Shown here piece by piece: positions 5,032 through 13,465 of a DNA stretch of 26,152 nucleotides. A program made the translations under genes and the position numbers. Position 1 is the first letter of the stretch, and every line of letters starts with the position of its first letter. The notes below the pieces were generated by a model, which was given only the letters and a program-made list of their open reading frames with translations, was not told the origin of the DNA and did no database searches. The stretch comes from a virus. The DNA is taken from positions 1 through 26,152 of IMG/VR virus record IMGVR_UViG_3300025695_000087, one strand, 5' to 3'.

Positions 5032-6096
5032 TTAGTTTAGAAGTATTAGAGCACCAGTAACAACAACATTTCCAGTAGCAGCAATAGATATGGTAGTGCC
5101 TGCTGTTTGAGTTATAGCAGAACCTGCTGTTTGAGATATATTAGTGCTTGCTGTTTGAGTTATAGCAGCACCAGCATTTTGAGTTATAGAAGCACCTGCT
5201 GTTTGATCTATAGCACCGCCAGCAGTAATACTTGCGAGACTACCCGCAGAGAATAAAATAGCATCTGTTGCTTTTACAGAAGCACCGCCAATAAGAGTGT
5301 TGACACTATAAGAATTATCTCTCGCTTTGATTAGTGGAGGTGTCCCTGGTTTTCCAGCAATGACAGTTTGCGATACACCACCAACCCATTGCTTATAATC
5401 ACCAAGGATAGACCAATTAACGTGTCCAGGAGAAACAATGTTTTGTGATGCTCTAGGATCAAATTGTACAGATGTTTCTTCACCAGCACCAAATGTCATC
5501 TTCTGACCAAAGACAATATCTTTTTTGTTGTCTACAACTTGCTCAATAGTGCCAGCACTCATTTGGATAGTGCCACCACCATTAGATCCTGCCTGAATGA
5601 ATACTTGTGATTTTCCAATCAAAAATAATTCTTCTTCAGCAGTAATAATAATTTTCTGTGCCTTGATATGCCTTTCGCTACCAGTAGCTTCTTCTACAAT
5701 ATCCCCATATGCAATAATGTTTAATGCTTCTTCGCCATCATCACCACAATTATATTCAATGTGAGTTACTTGCTCGTGTTTTTGTTGCTGTCCATGAGTG
5801 TGTATACACAATTTTCCACTAGAAGCACCCTTTTCTACATTTTTTTCTCCCGTAACAATGACGATAGATCCATTATTTTGGAGTGCTAAAAACCCAGCAG
5901 TGCCATCAGGACCATCTATTCTCAGTGTTGATGTCTGACCATCAGGATACATACGTTCATAGATCTGTGAACGAGTCAACACACCTTTCCAGCATGTTGT
6001 AAACACAGGACCATCTTTTAGACTCTGTGTTTTATCTGCCGTGGTTTGTGGAAAGATACCTGTGGGGTATTCGTTAGCGGGTACAGCGTGTGACAT
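5032..6096 (-). CDS. gp5 C-terminal-like needle protein with octad repeats
   Basis: The ATG at 6096 overlaps the stop of the gp5-like gene (TAATG) and gives 354 residues; the longer frame would need TTG. The N-terminus (PANEYPTGIFPQTT) and middle are beta-rich. The last ~60 residues are consecutive octads such as SITQNAGA, AITQTAST, NISQTAGS, AITQTAGT, ending NVVVTGALILLN. Octad repeats form the trimeric beta-helix needle of T4 gp5 and VgrG spikes, so this is probably the membrane-piercing needle, encoded separately from the OB-fold hub domain upstream. Exact T4 gene correspondence is uncertain. Confidence 0.68.
   Translation of the reverse strand: MSHAVPANEYPTGIFPQTTADKTQSLKDGPVFTTCWKGVLTRSQIYERMYPDGQTSTLRIDGPDGTAGFLALQNNGSIVIVTGEKNVEKGASSGKLCIHTHGQQQKHEQVTHIEYNCGDDGEEALNIIAYGDIVEEATGSERHIKAQKIIITAEEELFLIGKSQVFIQAGSNGGGTIQMSAGTIEQVVDNKKDIVFGQKMTFGAGEETSVQFDPRASQNIVSPGHVNWSILGDYKQWVGGVSQTVIAGKPGTPPLIKARDNSYSVNTLIGGASVKATDAILFSAGSLASITAGGAIDQTAGASITQNAGAAITQTASTNISQTAGSAITQTAGTTISIAATGNVVVTGALILLN
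5101..5220. repeat. five 24-bp tandem units inside the needle gene
   Basis: On the plus strand, units beginning TGCTGTTTGA recur at 5101, 5125, 5149 and 5197, with a diverged copy (AGCATTTTGA) at 5173. The 24-bp period encodes one octapeptide per unit. The repeat could grow or shrink by slippage, changing needle length. Confidence 0.85.
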
Positions 6097-8927
6097 TATG
6101 GACAATCAATATAACGACCAGTTCCGATCTTAGTAGATCCAACTGTAGTGAGTGCTTCAGTATCTAGGCATCTAAAAGATGGTAATAGTTTAGCACCATA
6201 TCCACCTCCACCAACGATAACAATCTCAGGGAATTTTTCAAATGTTAATTGCCTATCTAAAATTCTAGCGCCAACGACAAATCCATCTTCATTGATAACT
6301 GCTTCCGCAACACCAAGTTCACCATTTATATACATATCAGGTTCTGATGTGTATCCAATTCCGGGGCGGATTATAGTAAATGCATCAATGATACAACGAA
6401 CACCAGATTCATTAGCAAGATTTAATTTATATCCGTATCCAGGTGCTTTAATACGAATTTCTGTGATAAATCCATCTTGATCTAGTAAAGGAGTTGCTAC
6501 AGCACCAATTCCTTCACCACCAATCCAGACATATGGTGGTTCTGCCCAAGGATCTCCTGGTTGAGTGATGGGTATTTCAATAATTCCGCCATTATCATCT
6601 GTAATAATAGTTTCAGGAATAACTTCAGGAACAATAAATTCGTCTGTAGTTGTTCCTGGAGTATCACCCTCACCATCATCTTCTGGTGGTTCAGTACTAA
6701 TCTCTTCTGTAAGTGGCACCACCAGCACATCTGTAGTAGCACCAGTTCCATTCACAGTGAATATAAGCAACTCTTCTTCTTCATCTAAAGAATCTTCAGA
6801 AATTCCAACTATTACTTCAGCAGTATTATTATTGACAACAAAAGAACCTGTTGTTTTTCCACCAATAATATCACCAGAGTCAATATCCCCTGTTAATGTA
6901 TAATATGCATATGTACCATTCTCTACGTTTTCTGTAGTGATTGTATATTGTACAAAATCGCCTTCATTAACAGATACTTTGTCAGCAACTACTTCATATG
7001 AAGGTGTAGTATCAGAAGATGGAGTATCATCAGAAGGTGGAGTAGGAATATCTTCTACTACTTCAGGTGGGAAAACATCTGGTATTTCTGGAGTTGGATT
7101 TATTGGTATAGGATAATATGGAGTTCCTGGTTCTCTTATATTACGTTCTGTGATTACACACCTACCAACATTTTTTATAAACGTAGATCTAATTCGACTA
7201 CCTTCACCAGGAGAATTTTTCTTCAGAATAACAAAAAAGTCTTCATCACCTTCGTTTTCTGATGAATGGAAAGTTTTAATAGTAATACTTTTTACAGTTT
7301 CTCCTGGAGCAAATCCAAGAATACCACTATCAGACAAGTAATCTTCATCTGGAGTAGCAGTTCCTTTTCTAGATGTTCTATAAGACACAGATGAAGCAGA
7401 TTCAGTAACTCCAGTTCTAGTTACCTGGAATACAGCATCAAATCCCTCCTCTACAATAATATCAGATATCGTATAAACAATTTTTGGTGTTTTTGTTGGT
7501 TTATCACTGTAACGAGGAACTCCACCAGTAAACCCAACTGTTGTAATAGATAATGGTTTTCCAGTATAAGCATCTTCACAGGTATACTGATTAAAGTCAG
7601 CTCCTGTAGCAGGGAATAAATTATCAATGTTGGAAAGAAGATCATCTAGGAAATCATTTCCTTTTTTGTCATCTTTATCTTTTTTCTCACCATCTGTACA
7701 AATTTGTTTGTATCCGGCACATTCATTATTAGGTCCAGAGCAAGAAATACCAAGTAATTTTAAGACGAAATTAATTGCTCCACCTAAAATATTAAGTGGT
7801 CCGGCAATAGCACCAAGAATATCCTGAATAGGTCCAAGGATACTGCTGAGTATAGTCTCCATCAATGAATTAATCTTTGATAGAATACCATTTACTAGTG
7901 TGTCTACTTGACATGCTGCAGCACGATAAACCTGATTAACTAGACCCATTAAAACGTTCGTCAACCATCCTGCCAAACGATCTCCAAGATCTGCCATTTT
8001 ACACCCAAGATCTTTAAGCAGATTATTGAACCATTCTGTAACTGGAGTAAGGGCATTTCCAGTTTCATTTGGATACAATACTGCTTTAATTAGATCCTTA
8101 ACAGCATTAGTAAGTTTCTCAAGCACAAAACCTTTTACCTTTGCGATAAAATGCCTGATTACAGCCATAAACTTATTGACATACTTTCTTGCTATGCCAA
8201 TACCACTATTAATTGTTCCACTGATAGGACTGATCAAATACGTGCCAATGTTTCCATCATTTTTCTGAACTTCATTTAAAAATTCACCAAGTAAAATTTT
8301 GGTTTTGTCAGTTAAATTTTGTTTGTCGCATTTTTCTGCTACAGATTGACACCATTTTTCATCATCCCGACCCCTCAGCATTCTTGGAGGTATTGGGACT
8401 GTATCATCACCAGTTGGCAAAGCACCAGTGGTTTTGTTTGTTTCTCCTTCTCCACCTTCCCGATTTTCTGGTGCTGGTTGTCCGTCTGTAACAGGATTTA
8501 CTGGATTATCAACTGTATTATTGACTGTTCCAAAAGCTGTGCTCTCACCAGGTCTCTCACTCTTAGAGATAGTTGTAGCACCAGGAGTTTGTCCAATAGA
8601 ACCCATAATAATGGGTTTCTGCTTTAAGTGATCTAAGTAAAAACCAACAACCCAACACCCCTTAATAAGTTGTGGATGTGCTCCACCAACATTACCAGGC
8701 ATGAAGGGCACATTGACTGGCATCATCACATTTGCCCATGGCAAGTCTGACGTATCAAGGATCTCCTTACTTTGAGGATGATCACCTACGATACGAACCT
8801 TAAAACGGTATCCGCCTTTATTGTTTTTTTCTTCTGCGGCAGTTTGTTCGACTTGACCCACCCACCAATTGAACCCATCGGATCCGATGCGCTGAGTTGG
8901 GATCAACTGTGATAATAGTTGGTCCAT
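6096..8927 (-). CDS. gp5-like baseplate hub protein with Calx-beta domains
   Basis: This 943-residue protein has an N-terminal OB-fold region (about residues 20-116; FNWWVGQVEQ, YRFKVRIVGDHP, GCWVVGFYLDHLKQKPIIMG) as in T4 gp5/VgrG hubs. Residues ~209-396 are strongly amphipathic helical. A Calx-beta domain lies at ~479-575 (VEEGFDAVFQVTRTG ... GTATPDEDY ... ENEGDEDFFVIL), a second, more diverged one at ~640-740 (VNEGDFVQYTITTE), and a Gly-rich beta region at ~795-935 with GYGYK, GIGYTSEP and GGGGYGAKL. The T4 lysozyme domain is absent. It is coupled by TAATG to the needle gene. Extra beta domains may decorate the tail tip or contact host surface. Confidence 0.8.
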   Translation of the reverse strand: MDQLLSQLIPTQRIGSDGFNWWVGQVEQTAAEEKNNKGGYRFKVRIVGDHPQSKEILDTSDLPWANVMMPVNVPFMPGNVGGAHPQLIKGCWVVGFYLDHLKQKPIIMGSIGQTPGATTISKSERPGESTAFGTVNNTVDNPVNPVTDGQPAPENREGGEGETNKTTGALPTGDDTVPIPPRMLRGRDDEKWCQSVAEKCDKQNLTDKTKILLGEFLNEVQKNDGNIGTYLISPISGTINSGIGIARKYVNKFMAVIRHFIAKVKGFVLEKLTNAVKDLIKAVLYPNETGNALTPVTEWFNNLLKDLGCKMADLGDRLAGWLTNVLMGLVNQVYRAAACQVDTLVNGILSKINSLMETILSSILGPIQDILGAIAGPLNILGGAINFVLKLLGISCSGPNNECAGYKQICTDGEKKDKDDKKGNDFLDDLLSNIDNLFPATGADFNQYTCEDAYTGKPLSITTVGFTGGVPRYSDKPTKTPKIVYTISDIIVEEGFDAVFQVTRTGVTESASSVSYRTSRKGTATPDEDYLSDSGILGFAPGETVKSITIKTFHSSENEGDEDFFVILKKNSPGEGSRIRSTFIKNVGRCVITERNIREPGTPYYPIPINPTPEIPDVFPPEVVEDIPTPPSDDTPSSDTTPSYEVVADKVSVNEGDFVQYTITTENVENGTYAYYTLTGDIDSGDIIGGKTTGSFVVNNNTAEVIVGISEDSLDEEEELLIFTVNGTGATTDVLVVPLTEEISTEPPEDDGEGDTPGTTTDEFIVPEVIPETIITDDNGGIIEIPITQPGDPWAEPPYVWIGGEGIGAVATPLLDQDGFITEIRIKAPGYGYKLNLANESGVRCIIDAFTIIRPGIGYTSEPDMYINGELGVAEAVINEDGFVVGARILDRQLTFEKFPEIVIVGGGGYGAKLLPSFRCLDTEALTTVGSTKIGTGRYIDCP

Positions 8928-8932
8928 GTTAA

Positions 8933-9160
8933 TTAATCATCAAAGACTTTACACTCTAGTGCGCTTGGTTCCATTTCACAAAACAATTCTAAAGGTGAGG
9001 GATCATGATGATCTCCTGCCTCAATTTCTTGTTTGTGATTTTCTGCATAAACTTCAAGTTCCTGAAGTTCACCTTCGATATGACGACGTTGGTTAGGAGA
9101 AGTCATAGGATTGTCAAGGATCTCTTTGTCCTTAGCAATATGTGCTTCGATATTTTCCAT
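8933..9160 (-). CDS. CP12-like Calvin-cycle regulator peptide
   Basis: The 75-residue protein ends HHDPSPLELFC-EMEPSALEC-KVFDD, which matches the C-terminal GAPDH-binding part of CP12: two cysteines eight residues apart that form a redox disulfide, followed by (R/K)-V-(Y/F)-(E/D)-D. The N-terminal half (RRHIEGELQELEVYAENH) is helical. Host CP12 locks GAPDH and phosphoribulokinase in an inactive complex; phage CP12 is proposed to slow carbon fixation and favour NADPH for nucleotide synthesis. The N-terminal Cys pair of plant CP12 is absent. It sits inside the tail module with its own late promoter. Confidence 0.72.
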   Translation of the reverse strand: MENIEAHIAKDKEILDNPMTSPNQRRHIEGELQELEVYAENHKQEIEAGDHHDPSPLELFCEMEPSALECKVFDD

Positions 9161-9180
9161 AAGTAATTGCTTCTACGTTT

Positions 9181-10599
9181 TTATTTAGTGCCGTGGTTTG
9201 ATGGTCTATCTTTAAGACCATATGAATCTCTCATGAGTCTGAGAGTTGTTGTGAATCTACCATTAGTTCCGACTGTAGTATCATAGGTATGAGTTGCCTC
9301 GTTGATTAAATAAGTTCCACTAGATTCTATATCGTATTGATCTTTTCTTGCTTCAGCATTTGGAAGTTTACTCGATAACCTAATGTCAATTTTATCACCC
9401 GCACAAATATCAGGATTTCCAGGAATTACTATGGTGCATATTTGGTTCTTTAATAACTGATATCTCGCGAGAGATTGTGCAGCATAAAATTTCTGCCAGT
9501 CAGCAAACTTAGTTGGATCTGTACTACCATCTTTTGGATCGGGTGAAGCGGGGGTTTTTTCGTTATACCATGATTCGTGATCTAAGTAGATAGACATAAT
9601 TCTACTCGGATAATCAGATAATTCAATCTGATTTGAGGGAATCAAAGTAATTCCTTCTTGACCACCCAAATGTGCCATATTATCATAACTGTCTTTAATC
9701 TTGTAAACATACTCTTCATACTGTCCCGTGGAGTGGTTGAAGAACACTACCATAGAAGAATATTTACCTCTGCGTAATGATGACATTAAATCAAGTTCAG
9801 ATCCAAAAGTAGATCGATATACCACAAACCTATCGTCTGCTCCATCACCTTGATTAGCAATTTTCTCTATGTAAGGACCCCACGAAGGTGATTTTAATTT
9901 TTTTGATTTAAGACTACTATCATCATTTGCACATAAAGAATCAACTGAGAAAAAATTATAACCTCGTTTAGATTCCCAGAAAAAGAACCCAGCACTTCCT
10001 CTCACACTTTGAGATGTATTTGTTTGTGATGTTGTTGTGTCTTTTGTTTGATCAAATTTTGCTTGTGGAGAGACACTTTTTACTGCCATCGCATTAACTA
10101 AATCAAAAACTCTTTTTCTATTTGGTAAAATTTTTGTATCAAATAAAGATGGTTCGCTAAAAAATTCTTTTTGTGTATTTAAACTTTCTTGTAGTAGGTT
10201 AGAGATAATTTTTTCAGGATTTCCCTGTAGAGGTTTTGTAACTCTAGTAACTTCGTTGTTAAGAGCCTCTGGTGATATAAGTCCAATTGTATATGCTTGT
10301 TTTTGATTCTGAGCAAATCTATTGCCTATTTTCCATATCGCCAAAGAATAAGTAAGAGATTCATTTATACTAGTAGATACTTCAATTTCAACTATTTCTC
10401 CACCCTGTACAGGCAATCCTTGTAGTAATCCACCACTATCAACTACCACCATAGTTGCCGACAAAAATGGAGATGTAATAGTTTCAACGTAATTGAAAGA
10501 ATTTATCAGAGTTGTTATTGGAATAGGTTTACCACCACTATTTGGATATATCTTTACTGCGGTTAATCCAAAGTCCGTGTTAGATTTAAATTTTGTCAT
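9181..10599 (-). CDS. gp27-like baseplate hub protein
   Basis: A 472-residue, beta-rich protein starting FGLTAVKIYPNSGGKPIPIT with an early region (SPFLSATMVVVDSGGLLQGL, GGEIVEIEV) typical of hub proteins of the gp27/gp44 fold. The middle is polar with a Q/S/T-rich insert around residue 185; the C-terminal part has NPDICAGDKIDIRLSSK, GTYLINEATHTYD and TTTLRLMRDSYG, resembling the strands that close gp27-type tube domains. Position between the tape-measure-like protein (4-nt overlap, ATGA) and the gp5-like protein fits the hub role. Assignment rests on context and fold pattern, not a diagnostic motif. Confidence 0.68.
   Translation of the reverse strand: MTKFKSNTDFGLTAVKIYPNSGGKPIPITTLINSFNYVETITSPFLSATMVVVDSGGLLQGLPVQGGEIVEIEVSTSINESLTYSLAIWKIGNRFAQNQKQAYTIGLISPEALNNEVTRVTKPLQGNPEKIISNLLQESLNTQKEFFSEPSLFDTKILPNRKRVFDLVNAMAVKSVSPQAKFDQTKDTTTSQTNTSQSVRGSAGFFFWESKRGYNFFSVDSLCANDDSSLKSKKLKSPSWGPYIEKIANQGDGADDRFVVYRSTFGSELDLMSSLRRGKYSSMVVFFNHSTGQYEEYVYKIKDSYDNMAHLGGQEGITLIPSNQIELSDYPSRIMSIYLDHESWYNEKTPASPDPKDGSTDPTKFADWQKFYAAQSLARYQLLKNQICTIVIPGNPDICAGDKIDIRLSSKLPNAEARKDQYDIESSGTYLINEATHTYDTTVGTNGRFTTTLRLMRDSYGLKDRPSNHGTK
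9182..9188 (-). promoter_or_regulatory. late promoter CTAAATA before CP12-like gene
   Basis: CTAAATA on the minus strand, overlapping the stop region of the gp27-like gene and ending about 21 nt before the CP12-like ATG. It suggests the CP12-like gene and downstream gp5-like gene have late expression of their own. Confidence 0.5.
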
Positions 10600-13274
10600 G
10601 AGAATGTAGCTTCTTGGAAGGCATAGATGATTGTTCCCATATCAGCAGACCCAGGTCCCGGTGATATATCTGCCGGAGCATTTCCACCATTGTTAGAACC
10701 AGGTGACATATTAGTAATGTTGTTAATATTAGTAGTATTCCCTGTAGATGCCATTGCCAATTCTTGTGACCTAGTATTAAGAGCAGTGGAAGTATCAGCA
10801 GATGCAGAAGCAAGTTTATTTGTGTCATTATCTACTGGATTTAAGGAACTTACTTCTTTTGGTTTAGCAGCCTCCATTAATTGCTCTTTTAACCCAAGGT
10901 TTTTACCTTTAGTATCAATGGGCATGATCATACCCAACGCACCTTTTCTCATGATTTTATATCCACCACTATCATTCTTAATAGCACGAAACTGGTTATC
11001 AGAACCAAAATCAATAAACGACTGGTCACCCAGACTTGGTAATGATTTTGCCCAGTCACCACCTGTTGTAGCGGCAGCTGCTTGTTTCGCTTTGAATGCT
11101 GCTGCTTGTCGTTTTGCAATCGCAGCAAGTTTTTTTTGATATTCAGCCTTTTGTTCTGGTGTTGCATTTGCTCCAGGAATTTCACTAGGATCTAGAGTTA
11201 ATGGACCACCATCTGGCGGGTCTGGAGTTGGGTCTGGTTTATTATTTAACGCCTTCTCTTTTTCTAATGCTTTAGCAATAACTTCTGGACTAATTGAAGC
11301 TGCGTTACCAGCATCGCCATAATCAGCGTACAAACTTTCACCTTTTTTAATGTCTCTTGCAGGTACTCCATTAGCATATTCACCCTTCTTCATATCACGA
11401 GGAACACCAACAGAAGCAAATTCTGCTGCTAATGCCATCTGTGCTTTTTCTAAAGACGAACCCTCTGCTCCTTTTAAGTAGTTTCCAACAGATGGTCTTT
11501 TTTGATCGATCACATATTGTTTAAATTTATCCTGAGTTTCTTCGTTAAAAATATCATCTCTACTAATACCCGCACCACTCACAAAACCTTTCATTGTGTC
11601 TGGGATAATTTGATACTTACCAACAGCAAATAACGTTCCCTTTGCTTGCTCATCCATAACTTGACCAACAGTCATCTTAGAAATTGCTTTAGGTGGTGTG
11701 TATCCAGCCTGAGATCCAGCTCTACCGGTATTATAAGAATCAATTCCACCTTCTCCCCCAGAAATAGTAGAGAAAAGATCGTTTCCGACTTTTGCACCGC
11801 CGCCGTTGCCGCGACGGTCACCGCCACCGGGAAGAAAACTTAATAACCGGCTCCATATATTATCAGCACCTCCAGCACCAGGGATCAGACTTTTCAATAT
11901 ATTTTTCAATGCATCGACAAAGTTTGCCCATCCATTTTGTTTGTCATAATACTGAGAAAGTCCTTGTGCCTGAAGTTTTGCGAATTTACTTTTATTTTTA
12001 AACTGTGCGTCTAAAATACCTTCACCAAAGTTAAGGAAAGTTTTTCTGCCTTCAGCACCCTCAAGTGGGAAAACACCTTCTTTACCCTTTTCACCAACTA
12101 GTCCAAGAGTAGCATCAGAAATAATACCACCTTCGGCAAATGGGACTACTCCCATATCTCTAGCAGCCAAAGCAGCGTCAATACCAACAGACCCGGCAGT
12201 TCCAATACCAGGAACAGTAGATGCTGCTCCAGATGCTAATTCAAGACCAGCACCAAGGAAATCGCCTTGCATTGCTCTCTGAGCAGCGAAAATAGCACCT
12301 AGTCCTAATCCTACTAATGGAATTTTTTTACCTAAACTCTTCGCAAGTGCTCCACCTGCCACTTTACCAACTGATTGAGCTCCTAGTTTGGCACCCATTC
12401 TGGCACCAAAACCACCTGCTAGTTTGCCACCAAGAGCAATACCTAACCTAGCACCAGTTCTGCCAGCACCTCTTTTGGCAGCACCCTTGAGCATATTTTT
12501 TGCCAGCACTTTGCCGCCAATACCCATACCAGGACCACCGCCTCTTGACGATCCTCCTGCCCCAGACATAGCACCGGTAGCGGCACGTAAAAGACCTTGA
12601 TAAGCAGAATTACTAGAAAGGTCCTGACCATTCTCAAGAGCACTTTCTTCCGCAGCTGCTTTTGATTTTCTCGCTAATTTATCTGTTTGTTGTCGCTGCG
12701 CCCCAGCGATCATTTTTTGCTGATTAGATTGCTCTTTAGTAGCAGAAACTAAACTCATCGTGACAAACGTTAGTCTGTCAATTGCCTGAACTACTTCTTC
12801 AGATCCACCACCACTATCACCGAAAGTATCAAGGCGTTTGGTGAACATATCACCACCACCAAGATCTCTCTCCACACCAAGATTCGTAGCGCCAATATCT
12901 ACAATAGAGTCGCCAAAATAACCTTCTCCTGTTATACCTTTTCTTCGCGAAACTCCAGGTGTAGCAGCACCACCAACCACATCAGGATTTACAGCAGATG
13001 CACCAGGGAGTGATCTTTGTAATGAACTCCCACCAAGCATTTTTTGTAGTGGAATTTCTGATACGTTAGTATTCCCACCACCACTCAATAAATTAGTTTT
13101 ACCACCAGATAAAGTTTTTTGCTCATCTAAAATATTTACTTTAGCGGCAACCATATCCGCTGTTTTTTCTTTCTTATCACGATTATCCAGATACTTTTTA
13201 ACAGCATCAATAACTCCCCCAAGATAATCTACATTACCTCTGTTGTCTTGATATGATAGGTATCCGTGTGCCAT
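10596..13274 (-). CDS. tape-measure-like tail protein with lysozyme-like domain
   Basis: 892 residues. The N-terminal third is polar with long Gly/Ser segments; residues ~225-345 are Gly/Ala-rich helices (KLAGGFGARMGAKLGAQSVG). At ~378-405 is FAEGGIISDATLGLVGEKGK-EGVFPLEG, the motif common near the end of tape measure proteins. At ~500-600 is a lysozyme/transglycosylase-like domain with ISGGEGGIDSYNTGRAG (probable catalytic Glu) and VGKYQIIPDTMKG. The C-terminus is K/A/Q-rich helix then polar. Its ATG overlaps the stop of the gp51-like frame (TAATG), the usual place for a tape measure gene after tail chaperones. It may set tail length and carry the wall-cutting activity that T4 places in gp5. 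Confidence 0.7.
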   Translation of the reverse strand: MAHGYLSYQDNRGNVDYLGGVIDAVKKYLDNRDKKEKTADMVAAKVNILDEQKTLSGGKTNLLSGGGNTNVSEIPLQKMLGGSSLQRSLPGASAVNPDVVGGAATPGVSRRKGITGEGYFGDSIVDIGATNLGVERDLGGGDMFTKRLDTFGDSGGGSEEVVQAIDRLTFVTMSLVSATKEQSNQQKMIAGAQRQQTDKLARKSKAAAEESALENGQDLSSNSAYQGLLRAATGAMSGAGGSSRGGGPGMGIGGKVLAKNMLKGAAKRGAGRTGARLGIALGGKLAGGFGARMGAKLGAQSVGKVAGGALAKSLGKKIPLVGLGLGAIFAAQRAMQGDFLGAGLELASGAASTVPGIGTAGSVGIDAALAARDMGVVPFAEGGIISDATLGLVGEKGKEGVFPLEGAEGRKTFLNFGEGILDAQFKNKSKFAKLQAQGLSQYYDKQNGWANFVDALKNILKSLIPGAGGADNIWSRLLSFLPGGGDRRGNGGGAKVGNDLFSTISGGEGGIDSYNTGRAGSQAGYTPPKAISKMTVGQVMDEQAKGTLFAVGKYQIIPDTMKGFVSGAGISRDDIFNEETQDKFKQYVIDQKRPSVGNYLKGAEGSSLEKAQMALAAEFASVGVPRDMKKGEYANGVPARDIKKGESLYADYGDAGNAASISPEVIAKALEKEKALNNKPDPTPDPPDGGPLTLDPSEIPGANATPEQKAEYQKKLAAIAKRQAAAFKAKQAAAATTGGDWAKSLPSLGDQSFIDFGSDNQFRAIKNDSGGYKIMRKGALGMIMPIDTKGKNLGLKEQLMEAAKPKEVSSLNPVDNDTNKLASASADTSTALNTRSQELAMASTGNTTNINNITNMSPGSNNGGNAPADISPGPGSADMGTIIYAFQEATFS

Positions 13275-13459
13275 TATTGTTTAGCTGCTTCGCGAGCTTG
13301 CTTGATTTGTTCTAAGTGTTGCATCAAGAGACTAACGTAAACTTGACGCTCCCATGGTATCATGTTTTCAATTTCACTCAAATTATATTTATGATGCTGC
13401 ATCAAAGAAAAATTAGTTTTATAATATCCCTCTAGCGTATTATGAAAGAGGGCTATCCG
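13274..13459 (-). CDS. gp51-like frame, probably made by -1 frameshift from gp26
   Basis: In the -1 frame relative to gp26, starting within its slippery site, 61 codons run without stop: RIALFHNTLEGYYKTNFSLM, then QHHKYNLSEIENMIPWERQV, ending EQIKQAREAAKQ. The motif SEIENMIPWERQVYVSLL resembles cyanophage gp51. There is no good start with Shine-Dalgarno; the residues before the first Met look coding. Together with gp26 it would give a fusion of about 297 residues. T4 gp26 and gp51 act in hub assembly. The alternative is initiation at an internal ATG giving about 42 residues. Confidence 0.72.
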   Translation of the reverse strand, partial: RIALFHNTLEGYYKTNFSLMQHHKYNLSEIENMIPWERQVYVSLLMQHLEQIKQAREAAKQ

Positions 13460-13465
13460 AAAAAA
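13421..13465 (-). promoter_or_regulatory. candidate -1 ribosomal frameshift signal
   Basis: In the gp26 frame the codons AAT TTT TTC contain the heptamer T_TTT_TTC (13465-13459), a canonical X_XXY_YYZ slippery site. Six nucleotides later comes a perfect 6-bp stem, CCCTCT (13452-13447) with AGAGGG (13433-13428). ATAATA in its loop (13443-13438) is complementary to TATTAT just 3' (13426-13421), allowing a pseudoknot, although the single-nucleotide linker may strain it. The gp26 stop TAG is inside the spacer. Confidence 0.75.

Noticed and set aside
10627-11139. 170-codon plus-strand open frame opposite the tape-measure-like gene
   Set aside because: It mirrors the Ala/Gly-rich codons of the minus-strand gene, has no ribosome site and no recognisable protein features.
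13453-13459. Sequencing error in the A6 run splitting gp26 and gp51
   Set aside because: A complete slippery heptamer with a downstream stem explains the two frames better; still, a single-base error cannot be excluded from this sequence alone.
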